A DNA stretch of 64,000 nt, taken from Nioella ostreopsis. Its GTDB lineage: Bacteria; Pseudomonadota; Alphaproteobacteria; Rhodobacterales; Rhodobacteraceae. Of this stretch, positions 43,989-52,564 are shown in pieces; position 1 is the first letter of the stretch, and every line of letters begins with the position of its first letter. The notes below the pieces were generated by a model. The model did no database searches. It was not told the DNA's origin and worked only from the letters and a program-made list of their open reading frames with translations. Location: contig NZ_RCIQ01000006.1 in NCBI RefSeq assembly GCF_004000255.1, forward strand, positions 62,001-126,000, written 5' to 3'. Both the position numbers and the translations under genes were made by a program.

Positions 43989-44548
43989 GTCGCGTCCTCC
44001 CCGTGGCGGATATGGGGCGGCTCGGGCTCGTGCCCCGGAATCTCGTGGTCATCGTCGGGCGGGCCATTGCGCAGCACGTCGATGAACCGCCAGGCATAGC
44101 GGCCGATGACTGCCACCATGAATATGGCATAGACGGAAAAGATCGTGCGCAGCGGGATGCGGTCGCCGGTGAAGGGGTTTTCCACGGTCGAGGTGCGGCG
44201 CATCCGCATCCAGTCGATATAGTCCCAGGTTGGTAGCAGGGAAATCCCCATGCCGATGACGATGGCAGCGGCGGCGGCAAGCGCCAGCACCTGACGCACT
44301 CTGCGCCCGCCGGCGAGATAGAAGATGTCAAACGTGACGTGGTCGCGTTCCTTCACGATGAAGGCGCACCCGAAAAAGACGATCCAGACCCAGAGGATCA
44401 GGCACAGTTCCAGCGTCCAGCCGAACGGGTTCAGCATCACGTAACGCGAAAAGATCTGGATCAGGAAAGTGACAAACATCGCCGCGAGCATGGCCGCGGC
44501 GATGAATTCCGTTCCGTGGGTGAACCACTTGCGAAGCTTGTTCAGCAT
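43985..44548 (-). CDS. TRAP transporter small permease, DctQ-like
   Basis: This 187-residue membrane protein has four helices in the DctQ pattern: FIAAAMLAAMFVTFLIQIFSRYVMLNPFGWTLELCLILWVWIVFFGCAFIVKERDHVTFDIFY is the usual N-terminal half. It is longer than many DctQ proteins because of a charged insertion (VENPFTGDRIPLR) before the last helix and an acidic C-terminal tail. It lies between dctP (35-base gap) and dctM (4-base overlap). Confidence 0.92.
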   Translation of the reverse strand: MLNKLRKWFTHGTEFIAAAMLAAMFVTFLIQIFSRYVMLNPFGWTLELCLILWVWIVFFGCAFIVKERDHVTFDIFYLAGGRRVRQVLALAAAAAIVIGMGISLLPTWDYIDWMRMRRTSTVENPFTGDRIPLRTIFSVYAIFMVAVIGRYAWRFIDVLRNGPPDDDHEIPGHEPEPPHIRHGEDAT

Positions 44549-44583
44549 GAGATGACCTCCGGAACGGAACCTGTGTCAGCCAA

Positions 44584-45597
44584 TCAGTTGCCGAGCGCGT
44601 TGATCTGTTCAAGTACGCCTTCGGGCCAGGTCTCGGCGAATTCGCTGTCAAGATACATCGCCTGCACCTGGTTGCGGAACGCGGCCAGATCGGGCTCGTA
44701 GACTTCCATGCCCTGCTCTTCAAGGAAGGCGACAAGTTCGTCCTCCAGTTGCAGCTGACGCTGACGGCCCAGTTCCGCGGCATCATCGGCGGCTTGCTGG
44801 ACAATGGCCTGTTGATCGGCATCCATGCTTTGCCAGACCGCTTCGGAGATGGCGATATAGTTCAGGTCCACCAGATGCGAGGTCAAAACGATCTGATTGG
44901 TCACTTCATAGAAGCGCGCATCGACGACCGTTGGCAGCGGGTTGTCCTGCCCGTCGACTGCGCCGGTGGACAGGGCGGTGTAGACCTCGCTGAAGGACAT
45001 CGGCGTCGGGCTGGCCCCCAGGGCACGACCCAGGAACTGCCATGCGTCGGTGCCCGGCATCCGCAGGTTCACACCGGCCAGATCGGCGGGGGTCATCACC
45101 TCCAGCTCGTCGCGCGTCTGGCGCAGGTTCACCTGACGACGGCCCAGATACATGACCGACAGAAGGCGGACGCCAAGATCGTCGATCACCCGCTGGCTGA
45201 ACGGCTCGAACAGCGGGTCGTTGAAGACGGCGACCTGATGGGCTGCATCCTGATGAACATAGCCTGCGGTGAAGATCGAGAATTCGGGGAAGAACTGCGC
45301 CAGTTCCTGCGCCGAGGTGATTGACATTTCCAGGTTGCCCCGGCTGATGGCTTCCAGTTCGGTGCCCTGCGCGAAGAGCGTCGCGTTATAGGCGGGCTCG
45401 TAGCTGGCGAACCCGGATACGGCGGGGCCGAAGACCTCTGCCATGGCAACGGATCGCTGGTCGGTTTCCGACCCGGACATGGACAGCCGCAGCTGGATCA
45501 TGTGGCCATCTGCGAAAGCGGTGCCTGAAACGCCGGCCATAAGGCCCGCGGCGAGAGTGGCCGACATGGCGGCTCTGCGTGTGATGTTCAGTTTCAT
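44584..45597 (-). CDS. TRAP transporter substrate-binding protein, DctP-like
   Basis: This 337-residue periplasmic binding protein has an N-terminal signal (MKLNITRRAAMSATLAAGLM, cleavage after AFA near residue 29) and a DctP core with GNLEMSITSAQELAQFFPEF and the ligand Arg region MTPADLAGVNLRMPGTDAW, then PMSFSEVYTALSTGAVDGQDNPL. ATG 45597 follows GGGAGG; the open frame upstream is not supported. The conserved Arg that binds a carboxylate is present, so the ligand is an organic acid. Confidence 0.93.
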   Translation of the reverse strand: MKLNITRRAAMSATLAAGLMAGVSGTAFADGHMIQLRLSMSGSETDQRSVAMAEVFGPAVSGFASYEPAYNATLFAQGTELEAISRGNLEMSITSAQELAQFFPEFSIFTAGYVHQDAAHQVAVFNDPLFEPFSQRVIDDLGVRLLSVMYLGRRQVNLRQTRDELEVMTPADLAGVNLRMPGTDAWQFLGRALGASPTPMSFSEVYTALSTGAVDGQDNPLPTVVDARFYEVTNQIVLTSHLVDLNYIAISEAVWQSMDADQQAIVQQAADDAAELGRQRQLQLEDELVAFLEEQGMEVYEPDLAAFRNQVQAMYLDSEFAETWPEGVLEQINALGN

Positions 45598-45715
45598 GAT
45601 GTGTCCTCCCTGACACTGGTTTTGCTGGATGCTCAGCGGTTTGGGTCGTGCCGCCCGTGACAGCCGCAGCTGTCCTGAAGGGGCGTAGTGAATTTCTCCT
45701 GCCTCTTGCCTGTCG

Positions 45716-46792
45716 TCATATTGCCACCCCGACAGAGGGTGTGTCCGCAAAGGTTTCCGGCACCTCCGCTTGTCCGGTTCGCGCGGATTTCTGAATGGCT
45801 TCGATCACGCTCAGCGTCCGGGTGCCTTCCCGGCCAGAGACCAGAGGCTCCGCCTCTCTGGCGATGACCGACAGGAAATGCTTGATCTGGTTGTCCAGCG
45901 GGTCGGAGGAGGGGCGCGCAACCGTGGTCGCGTTGATCGGTTCCCACCAGTCGCGCTTGCCGGTCTGGTTCCACAAGGTGCAATCGGGCAGCGAAAGGGA
46001 CGCCTCGCTGCCGCCGATCAGGTAGCAGCTTTCGGATGTGGGGGGATAGACCGGATGTTCGCGCGCGGTCAGCTCCCAGCTCCACGGCGCGACAATGCCA
46101 TCCGACAGGGTCAGAGTGCCGATTGCGCCATTGTCAAACCGCATGACCGCGCCGGCGACTTCCTCGTTCTCGAAGCCGCGGCTCGACGGGGCGACCTGTG
46201 CCTGAACGCTGGTTATCTCGCCGCAGAGATGGCGCAGAAGGTCGATGTCATGCACCAGATTGACCGAGATCGGCCCGGCCCCTTTGCGGGTCCGCCACGG
46301 GGCGATGTCGAAATAGTGGTCGGGCTTGTAGAACCAGCACTGCGAATGCACCGCGCGGATCGCGCCAACGGCGCCGCTGTCGATGATCTGCTTGGCCTTC
46401 TGGACCAGCGGATTATGGCGGCGGTGATGGCCGACGAGCAGCGGCACATCCGCCTGCTCTGCCGCCCGGACAAGGCGCATGGCGTCCTGGGCACTGGCAG
46501 AGATCGGCTTTTCGACCAGCACGGCACAGCGGTTGCGAATGCACTCCAGCCCCTGATCCACATGCATCAGGGTCGGGGTGGAGAGGATGACCCCATCGGG
46601 GTGGTCGGCGGCAAAGAGCTCCGCAAGGCTGCTGTGGCAGGGAATTCCGTGCTCTGCCGCGAATTGGCGGGCCTCATCACTTGGGTCGACGATCGCGGAG
46701 ACGTCCGCGCCCGGATTGCGCCAGATGGCCTCTGCGTGACGTCGACCGACCAATCCCGCGCCGACAATCGCAATGCGTGTCTGGCCATTCAT
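45716..46792 (-). CDS. Gfo/Idh/MocA-family oxidoreductase
   Basis: This 358-residue NAD(P)-dependent oxidoreductase starts at ATG 46792 (MNGQTRIAIVGAGLVGRRHAEAI). The Rossmann motif GAGLVG, the EKP motif in VLVEKPISASAQDA and the catalytic Asp/His in VNLVHDIDLLRHL are visible. It leads the operon idh-dctP-dctQ-dctM-quiC-aroE, divergent from a GntR regulator. It may oxidise the imported polyol-acid (a quinate-like or other cyclitol). It differs from the two Idh proteins of the iol cluster. Confidence 0.88.
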   Translation of the reverse strand: MNGQTRIAIVGAGLVGRRHAEAIWRNPGADVSAIVDPSDEARQFAAEHGIPCHSSLAELFAADHPDGVILSTPTLMHVDQGLECIRNRCAVLVEKPISASAQDAMRLVRAAEQADVPLLVGHHRRHNPLVQKAKQIIDSGAVGAIRAVHSQCWFYKPDHYFDIAPWRTRKGAGPISVNLVHDIDLLRHLCGEITSVQAQVAPSSRGFENEEVAGAVMRFDNGAIGTLTLSDGIVAPWSWELTAREHPVYPPTSESCYLIGGSEASLSLPDCTLWNQTGKRDWWEPINATTVARPSSDPLDNQIKHFLSVIAREAEPLVSGREGTRTLSVIEAIQKSARTGQAEVPETFADTPSVGVAI

Positions 46793-46992
46793 GGCTCTGC
46801 ATGTCCCGAGCCGGGGCAATCGGTGCTTGTGTGTGGTGTGTCGGGCGCTACTGTCACGTCTGTTCTGGTCCGGTCTGTCACAGAGGCATTGCGCCCTGTC
46901 CTTGTTTGTCGAATCGACGATAGACACGCTAGCAGATAAAATCAATAATCTATGATATTTTGAAAAACGTAAAAAATCCTGCTAGATTGAAG

Positions 46993-47005
46993 CTTGTCAG
47001 ACAAG
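46993..47005. promoter_or_regulatory. FCD/FadR-type GntR operator
   Basis: CTTGTCAGACAAG is a perfect 13-bp palindrome whose core TTGTCAGACAA fits the TNGTNNNACNA pattern known for FadR/FCD GntR regulators. An extra half-site CTTGTC lies at 47012. It sits 35-60 bases before the GntR gene and in front of the divergent TRAP/quiC operon. Confidence 0.72.
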
Positions 47006-47051
47006 TTGCTACTTGTCGGGAAAACGAAGGAATACCGGGCAGGAGATCGGT

Positions 47052-47708
47052 ATGGTCAAGACGCTGAGCACTGTGGGCTCAACCACTTATGACGCGATCA
47101 AACGCGACATTATCTTCGGTCGGCTTGCGCCGGGATCGAAGCTGAAGCTGGAGCCGCTGAAATCGCGCTATGCCGCGAGCGTGTCCACCTTGCGCGAAAC
47201 CCTGAACCGTCTGGCCAGCGAAGGCTTCGTCTCCGCCGAGGAACAGCGCGGGTTCTTCGTGACCCCGGTCTCGCGCGAGGATCTGATCGAGATCGCCGAT
47301 TTACGGGTGCTGCTGGAATGCTCCGCTCTCAAAGTCTCAATCGAGAACGGGGACGCGGATTGGGAAGGCAATCTGGTGGCGGCCCATCACAAGCTGCATC
47401 TGATGGAAAAGCAGATGCTGTCCGGGGATGAAACCAACAAGGAACAGTGGAAGCGCTATGACTGGGAATTTCATCTGGCGATGATCCAGGCCTGCAATTC
47501 CCGCAATCTGCTGTCGCTTCACGCCACGCTCTTCGACAAGTATCTGCGCTACCAGATGCTCGTCCTGACCCATCGGGGGGAGATCGCAGCGCAGGAACAT
47601 CGGGCGATGTTCGAAGCGGCGCTCGCGCGGGACGCTGCGAAGGCCCAGGCCATTCTGGAAACCCATATCCGCAATGGCCTGTCCCACGCGCTGGCCGCTT
47701 TTTCCTAA
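47052..47708 (+). CDS. GntR-family regulator, FCD (FadR-type) domain
   Basis: This 218-residue protein has an N-terminal GntR winged helix (TYDAIKRDIIFGRLAPGSKLKLEPLKSRYAASVSTLRETLNRLASEGFV) and a C-terminal all-helical FCD ligand domain with metal/ligand residues in DWEFHLAMIQACNSRNLLSLH and AAQEHRAMFEAALARD. ATG 47052 follows AGGAGA. It is divergent from the Idh-TRAP-quiC operon and likely represses it until a pathway acid binds. Its stop overlaps the stop of the convergent ABC permease gene. Confidence 0.93.
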   Translation: MVKTLSTVGSTTYDAIKRDIIFGRLAPGSKLKLEPLKSRYAASVSTLRETLNRLASEGFVSAEEQRGFFVTPVSREDLIEIADLRVLLECSALKVSIENGDADWEGNLVAAHHKLHLMEKQMLSGDETNKEQWKRYDWEFHLAMIQACNSRNLLSLHATLFDKYLRYQMLVLTHRGEIAAQEHRAMFEAALARDAAKAQAILETHIRNGLSHALAAFS

Positions 47709-48646
47709 CGCTCCCCACGCCGGTAGGGGGCCATCAGGGCGGCGGGGACCTCTGCACGGCGGGCCACGAGGATCAGCGCGACGATCGACAGGACGTATGG
47801 GGCCATCAGGAACAGCTGATAGGGCACGCCCTCGATCGCCGTTTGCAGGCGCAGCTGATAGGCGTCGAAGAACGCAAACAGCAACGCGCCGATCAACGCC
47901 TTGCCCGGCCGCCAGCTGGCGAAGACCACCAAGGCAATGCAGATCCAGCCGCGCCCCTGTACCATGCCGGGGAAAAAGCTGTTGAACGCCGCCGTGGTCA
48001 GGAAGGCCCCGCCAACGGCCATCAGCGCTGACCCCGCCACCACGGCCCCGATGCGAATGCGGATCGGGTTCAGCCCCTGCGCCTCGACCGCATGGGGGTT
48101 TTCGCCGGTCATCCGTATGGCCAGCCCAAGCGGGGTGCGCGCCAGCACATAGGCCATGACCGCCACCGACAGCAGGGCCAGATAGGTCGGTACGCTTTGC
48201 GAAAACAGGATCGGCCCGATCACCGGCAGGTCCGACAGGACAGGCAGATCCAGAGGCTGAAACGCCTCGATTGCGGGCGGGGTTTCGCCCACCACGACGA
48301 TCAGCCGGTAGAGGTAATAGGCCAGCGCCGAGGCAAAGAGCGTGATGCCAAGCCCCGAGACGTGTTGCGACAGCCCAAGGGGAACGGTGAGAGCGGCATG
48401 GAGCAACCCCATCAACGCCCCGCAAATGGCCGCCACCATCAGCCCCACCAGCAATGGCGCGCCCATATAGACGGCGAGCCAGCCGCTCATCGCGCCCATG
48501 GTCATGATACCCTCGATCCCAAGGTTCAGCACGCCCGAGCGTTCACAGAGCAGCGCGCCGAGAACCCCGAAGATCAGTGGCGTCGCGATGCGCAGGACGG
48601 CGGCCCAGAGGCTCGTATTCATCAGAAGGTCAATCGCGTCACTCAT
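47705..48646 (-). CDS. Nucleoside-type ABC transporter permease (BmpA-associated, second permease)
   Basis: This 313-residue polytopic permease belongs to the BPD_transp_2 family: SGVLNLGIEGIMTMGAMSGWLAVYMGAP is the hallmark LNIGxEGxM segment of YufQ/NupQ-like subunits, and NPHAVEAQGLNPIRIRIGAVV follows. It is the last gene of the importer operon, overlaps the preceding permease by 4 bases, and ends tail-to-tail over the GntR stop codon (shared CTAA). Confidence 0.93.
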   Translation of the reverse strand: MSDAIDLLMNTSLWAAVLRIATPLIFGVLGALLCERSGVLNLGIEGIMTMGAMSGWLAVYMGAPLLVGLMVAAICGALMGLLHAALTVPLGLSQHVSGLGITLFASALAYYLYRLIVVVGETPPAIEAFQPLDLPVLSDLPVIGPILFSQSVPTYLALLSVAVMAYVLARTPLGLAIRMTGENPHAVEAQGLNPIRIRIGAVVAGSALMAVGGAFLTTAAFNSFFPGMVQGRGWICIALVVFASWRPGKALIGALLFAFFDAYQLRLQTAIEGVPYQLFLMAPYVLSIVALILVARRAEVPAALMAPYRRGER

Positions 48647-49686
48647 CGGCGCACCCGGTAGGTTGTGAAGAGAAGGGCAACCAGCATGGTCAGAAGGCAG
48701 AGCGCCACGATCACATCGGCGATGAAGCTGGGAACGCCAGTAGCGCGGCTCATCGCATCGGCGCCGACGAAGACGGTGGCCACGAAGACGGCGGCAGCGA
48801 CCACGCCCGCAGGGTGTAGCGCGGCCAGCATCGCGACGACGATCCCCGCGTAGCCGAAGCCGGGGCTCATGGTGGTGGTGACACCCGCCGTGACGCCCAT
48901 CACCTCGACCGATCCGGCGAGGCCAGCCAACGCGCCAGAGAGCAGCGCGACGCCCATGATGGTCCGTGGCAGGGAAATGCCCGCGAAGGCCGCGGCAGAG
49001 GCATTGAGGCCAGCGGCCCGCGTCTCCGCCCCGAACACCGTGCGCGCCAGCACCAGCCAGACGGCCCCGGCGGCGGCAATGGCGAAGAGGAGCCCGATGT
49101 GCAGCCGCGTGCGCGGCACCAGATCGGGCAGGCGGAAATCGCCATCCACCGGCACGGAGGAGGGCCAGCCGAAGGCCAGCGGGTCGCGCAGCGGGCCTTC
49201 GATCATCAGGCCCACGAAGAGGATCACGATGAAATTGAGCAGGAGCGTCGTCACCACCTCATCCACCCCGAACCGCAGCCGCAGGAAGGCGGGCCCCGCC
49301 AGCAGCGCCGCGCCCGCCGCCATGCCCGCGAGCATCAGAAGCGGCACGCCGATCCAGCCCGGCACGCCAAGGGAATGGCCGATCCACGCAGTGACAAGCG
49401 CACCGACGAAGAACTGCCCTTCGCCGCCGATATTCCACAGCCGCGCGCGGAAGGCGACGGCGGCGGCAAGCCCGGTGAAGATCAAGGGCGTTGCCCGCGT
49501 CAGCATCTCGGTGATCGAGAGACGAGAGCCGAGCGCGCCGCGCAGCATCTCACCATAGGCGGTCAGCGGGTTCACCTCCGCCGCCGCGATCAGCCCCGCA
49601 GCCAGCAAAAGCGCCGCGAAGACGGCCGCCAGCGGCGCGAGGATGACAAGGTGCAGGGGCACATGGGCGCGTCGTTCAAGCCGCAT
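48643..49686 (-). CDS. Nucleoside-type ABC transporter permease (first permease)
   Basis: This 347-residue permease begins at ATG 49686 (GGAGGAC upstream) and overlaps the end of the ATPase gene by 11 bases. It has about nine hydrophobic segments and the family stretch WNIGGEGQFFVGALVTAWIGHSLG plus LNASAAAFAGISLPRTIMGVALLSGALAGLAG, as in NupP/YufP. The two permeases form the importer channel. Nucleosides or nucleobase-like ligands are expected for this subfamily. Confidence 0.92.
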   Translation of the reverse strand: MRLERRAHVPLHLVILAPLAAVFAALLLAAGLIAAAEVNPLTAYGEMLRGALGSRLSITEMLTRATPLIFTGLAAAVAFRARLWNIGGEGQFFVGALVTAWIGHSLGVPGWIGVPLLMLAGMAAGAALLAGPAFLRLRFGVDEVVTTLLLNFIVILFVGLMIEGPLRDPLAFGWPSSVPVDGDFRLPDLVPRTRLHIGLLFAIAAAGAVWLVLARTVFGAETRAAGLNASAAAFAGISLPRTIMGVALLSGALAGLAGSVEVMGVTAGVTTTMSPGFGYAGIVVAMLAALHPAGVVAAAVFVATVFVGADAMSRATGVPSFIADVIVALCLLTMLVALLFTTYRVRR

Positions 49687-51196
49687 GATCGTCCTCCGTC
49701 CAGACACCGGCCATCATCAGGCCCAATCGTTGCGGGTCGGCCTCGTCCGCCGAAATGGGCTCCGACAGGCGGCCTTTCACGATGGCCTGAATGCGGTCCG
49801 ACAGGGCCACGGCTTCCTCCAGTTCTTCTGATATAAGAAGGATCGCGGCGCCCTCGGCCCGCGCGGCCAGCAATTCCGCATGGACGGCGGCAATCGCGCC
49901 CTCGTCGAGGCCCCGCGTCGGCTGGTTGGCCAGCACGAAACGCGGCCCGTTGGACAGGACGCGGCCAAGAATGAGCTTTTGCATATTGCCGCCGGAAAGC
50001 AGCCGGATCCGCGTGTCGGGCGCCGCCCCGCGAATGTCGAAGCGCTTGATCAGGTCATTGGTGTAGGCCTTCGCTGCCCCCTGCCGCACGAAGCCCCGGC
50101 GCGAAAACTCCGGCGTGCGCAGCCGTTCCAGCACGGCGTTTTCCCAGAGGGACAGCTCGCCCACCACGCCCTCTGCATGGCGGTCCTCCGGCACCCGGCC
50201 CGCGCCTGCCCGGATCATGCCGCGCGGGCCCAGATGGCCCACGTCCTGATCCGCCAGCGTCAGCGTCCCCGACGCCGGATGCGCCAGCCCCGACAGAAGC
50301 GCGCCAAGCGCGGCCTGCCCGTTGCCGGACACGCCGACGATGCCCAGGATCTCGCCCGCATGAACGGTGAAGGACACGTCATCGAGCCGGGTTTCGCCAC
50401 CATCCTCCACCCGCACCTTGTCCGCCACCAGCACCGGAGCGCCGATCTGGTGGTCGTGGCGCACGGGCCGTTCCACCTTGCGGCCCACCATCAGTTCCGC
50501 GAGTTCACCGGGGGTCGTTTCCCTTGTGCGCCGTTCGGCCACCATCTTGCCACCACGCAGCACAGCGACCCGGTCCGAAGCCGCCATGACCTCGTGCAGC
50601 TTGTGGCTGATGAAGATGAGCGACAGGCCTTCCTTGGTCATGTCGCGCAACGTTTCGAAGAGCCGCATCGCCTCCGGCCGGGCCAGAACCGCCGTGGGTT
50701 CGTCGAGAATGAGCACCCGCGCATCACGGTAGAGCGCTTTCAGGATCTCCACCCGCTGCCGCTCGCCCACGGATAGCGAACTGATCTTCGCCTCGGGCTT
50801 CACCGGCAGGCCGAAGCGGTCGGCGATCGCCATCAGCTTCCTCTTCGCTTCACCCCGCGCCGATTTCAGCCGCGTCAGCGGCTCCGACCCAAGCATCACG
50901 TTTTCCAGAACCGTCAGGTTGCCCGCCAGCGTGAAATGCTGGTGCACCATGCCCACGCCCGCCGCGATGGCCGCGCGGGGCAGGCCGGGGGGCAGGTCCT
51001 GCCCGAAGACGCGCACGGTGCCCTCGTCGGCGGCGTAATGGCCGAAGAGGATGTTCATCAGCGTCGTTTTCCCGGCGCCATTTTCCCCCAGAAGCGCGAG
51101 GATCTCGCCCTGATCGAGCGTCAGGGTCACGTCATCATTGGCGGTCAGCGCGCCGAACCGCTTGGTGATGTTGTGAAGCTCCAGAACCTTGGTCAT
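49676..51196 (-). CDS. Nucleoside-type ABC transporter ATP-binding protein, duplicated domains
   Basis: This 506-residue ATPase contains two ABC domains in one chain, as in NupO/YufO and RbsA-like proteins. The first has Walker A GENGAGKTT, signature LSVGERQRVEI and Walker B VLILDEPTAVL. The second has an altered Walker A (GVSGNGQAAL), signature LSGGNMQKLILGR and a degenerate Walker B (FVLANQPTRGLD), so only the first site is fully catalytic. It overlaps the amidase gene by 4 bases. Confidence 0.94.
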   Translation of the reverse strand: MTKVLELHNITKRFGALTANDDVTLTLDQGEILALLGENGAGKTTLMNILFGHYAADEGTVRVFGQDLPPGLPRAAIAAGVGMVHQHFTLAGNLTVLENVMLGSEPLTRLKSARGEAKRKLMAIADRFGLPVKPEAKISSLSVGERQRVEILKALYRDARVLILDEPTAVLARPEAMRLFETLRDMTKEGLSLIFISHKLHEVMAASDRVAVLRGGKMVAERRTRETTPGELAELMVGRKVERPVRHDHQIGAPVLVADKVRVEDGGETRLDDVSFTVHAGEILGIVGVSGNGQAALGALLSGLAHPASGTLTLADQDVGHLGPRGMIRAGAGRVPEDRHAEGVVGELSLWENAVLERLRTPEFSRRGFVRQGAAKAYTNDLIKRFDIRGAAPDTRIRLLSGGNMQKLILGRVLSNGPRFVLANQPTRGLDEGAIAAVHAELLAARAEGAAILLISEELEEAVALSDRIQAIVKGRLSEPISADEADPQRLGLMMAGVWTEDDHAA

Positions 51197-52551
51197 GCGG
51201 GCAGGCCTGCGATTGGGAAGGGGAAGGAAAGGGCGGGGGCGCGGGCCTCGATCATCCGCGCCAGCGAAAGCAGCGCGAAATCCGATCCCGGCGGGCCGAT
51301 CAGTTGCACGCCAAGAGGCAGGCCATCGGCCAAGCCGAAGGGCAGGGCCATGGCCGGCAGCCCCGCGACATTGGCGAGCGCGGCATTGGGGGCGAAAGCC
51401 TCCAGCTTGGCCATATGCGCCTCGGGGTCGCTTCCCGACAGGTCGAGCGCGCCCACGGGCAGGGGGGTAGAAGACAGGACCGGCATCAGCACCGCGTCAG
51501 CCGCGACAAAGAGCTTGCGGGACCGGTTCGTCAGGCGCGCCAACTGCCGGGAAGCGGCGAAAAGCGCGGTTGCGGGCGTCGCGCGTCCTTCGGCGGCCAT
51601 GGCAGCAGCGAGGGGCGGAACGGCGTCATCGGGGATTTTCAGCGCGGCCAGCCACTCGGCCAGCGACACCGCCAAAATGGTGCGGGCGATGGCATGGGCC
51701 TCTGCCCCCATTCGGTCGGGTGCGGGCACGTCATGCACTTCGCAACCCGCGTCGCGCAGCGCCTCGGCGGCCTCTTTCGCTGCGCGCTGCTGATCGGGGC
51801 CACAGCGCTCGGGCAGGGCGAGGGCAATGCGCGGGCGCTCCGACAGATGGAAGGGCGCGAGAGGCTGGTAGACCGCGCCGAAGGCGGTCTCCACGTCGCG
51901 GACAGACCGCGCCAGCACCAGTTCCGACGCGATCCCCATCAGGTGATTGGCGAAATCGGGGCCTCCGGGGATGGCCCCGCGCGAGGGCTTCAATCCGGTC
52001 AGACCACAACAGGCGGCGGGCACGCGGATCGACCCGGCGGCATCGGTCGCATGGGCGATGGCGACGATCCCGGCCGCGACCGCCGCCGCCGCGCCGCCCG
52101 ACGATCCGCCGGGGGTGAGGTCGGGGTTCCACGGGTTGCGGGCGGGCGGCAGGCCCTCGGGTTCGCAGGTCAGCGACAGGCCAAACGGGGGCGTCGCACT
52201 GATGCCAAAGGGGATGAGACCCGTGCGCCGCAGGTCTTGCAAGAGGTGACTGTCGGCCTCTGGCATGCGCGCCTGAGCCCGGATCGCGGTGGACCCGGCA
52301 CCTTGCGGCAGGCCCTTGGCAACCCCGCCCAGGTCCTTCACGAGGAAGGGCACCCCATGAAACGGTCCGCGCTGATCCATTGGCAGCGCATCCGCCGCCG
52401 TAGCCCCCGCGCGGGCCATGTCTTCATCCAGATGCACCACGGCCCCCAAAGCCTCCTGCGCATGGCAGGCGGCAAGGCTGGCCTCCATCACGTTAGCGGC
52501 GGAGACCCGCCCCTCGGCAATGGCGGCGGCAAGGGCCGTGGCGTCAATCAC
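51193..52551 (-). CDS. Amidase (amidase-signature family)
   Basis: This amidase-signature enzyme of about 452 residues has the Ser-cisSer-Lys triad: Lys in PFLVKDLGGVAKGL, the Gly/Ser-rich loop TPGGSSGGAAAAVAAGIVAIAHATDAAGSIRVPAACCGLTGLKPSRG with both Ser. GTG 52551 is favoured because an upstream in-frame ATG (52596) lies inside the binding-protein gene and has no ribosome site; this is uncertain. In the operon with a BMP-type importer and a cytosine-deaminase-like enzyme it probably hydrolyses an amide or ureide of the imported compound. Confidence 0.88.
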   Translation of the reverse strand: MIDATALAAAIAEGRVSAANVMEASLAACHAQEALGAVVHLDEDMARAGATAADALPMDQRGPFHGVPFLVKDLGGVAKGLPQGAGSTAIRAQARMPEADSHLLQDLRRTGLIPFGISATPPFGLSLTCEPEGLPPARNPWNPDLTPGGSSGGAAAAVAAGIVAIAHATDAAGSIRVPAACCGLTGLKPSRGAIPGGPDFANHLMGIASELVLARSVRDVETAFGAVYQPLAPFHLSERPRIALALPERCGPDQQRAAKEAAEALRDAGCEVHDVPAPDRMGAEAHAIARTILAVSLAEWLAALKIPDDAVPPLAAAMAAEGRATPATALFAASRQLARLTNRSRKLFVAADAVLMPVLSSTPLPVGALDLSGSDPEAHMAKLEAFAPNAALANVAGLPAMALPFGLADGLPLGVQLIGPPGSDFALLSLARMIEARAPALSFPFPIAGLPA

Positions 52552-52564
52552 GTCTGCGTTCCGA

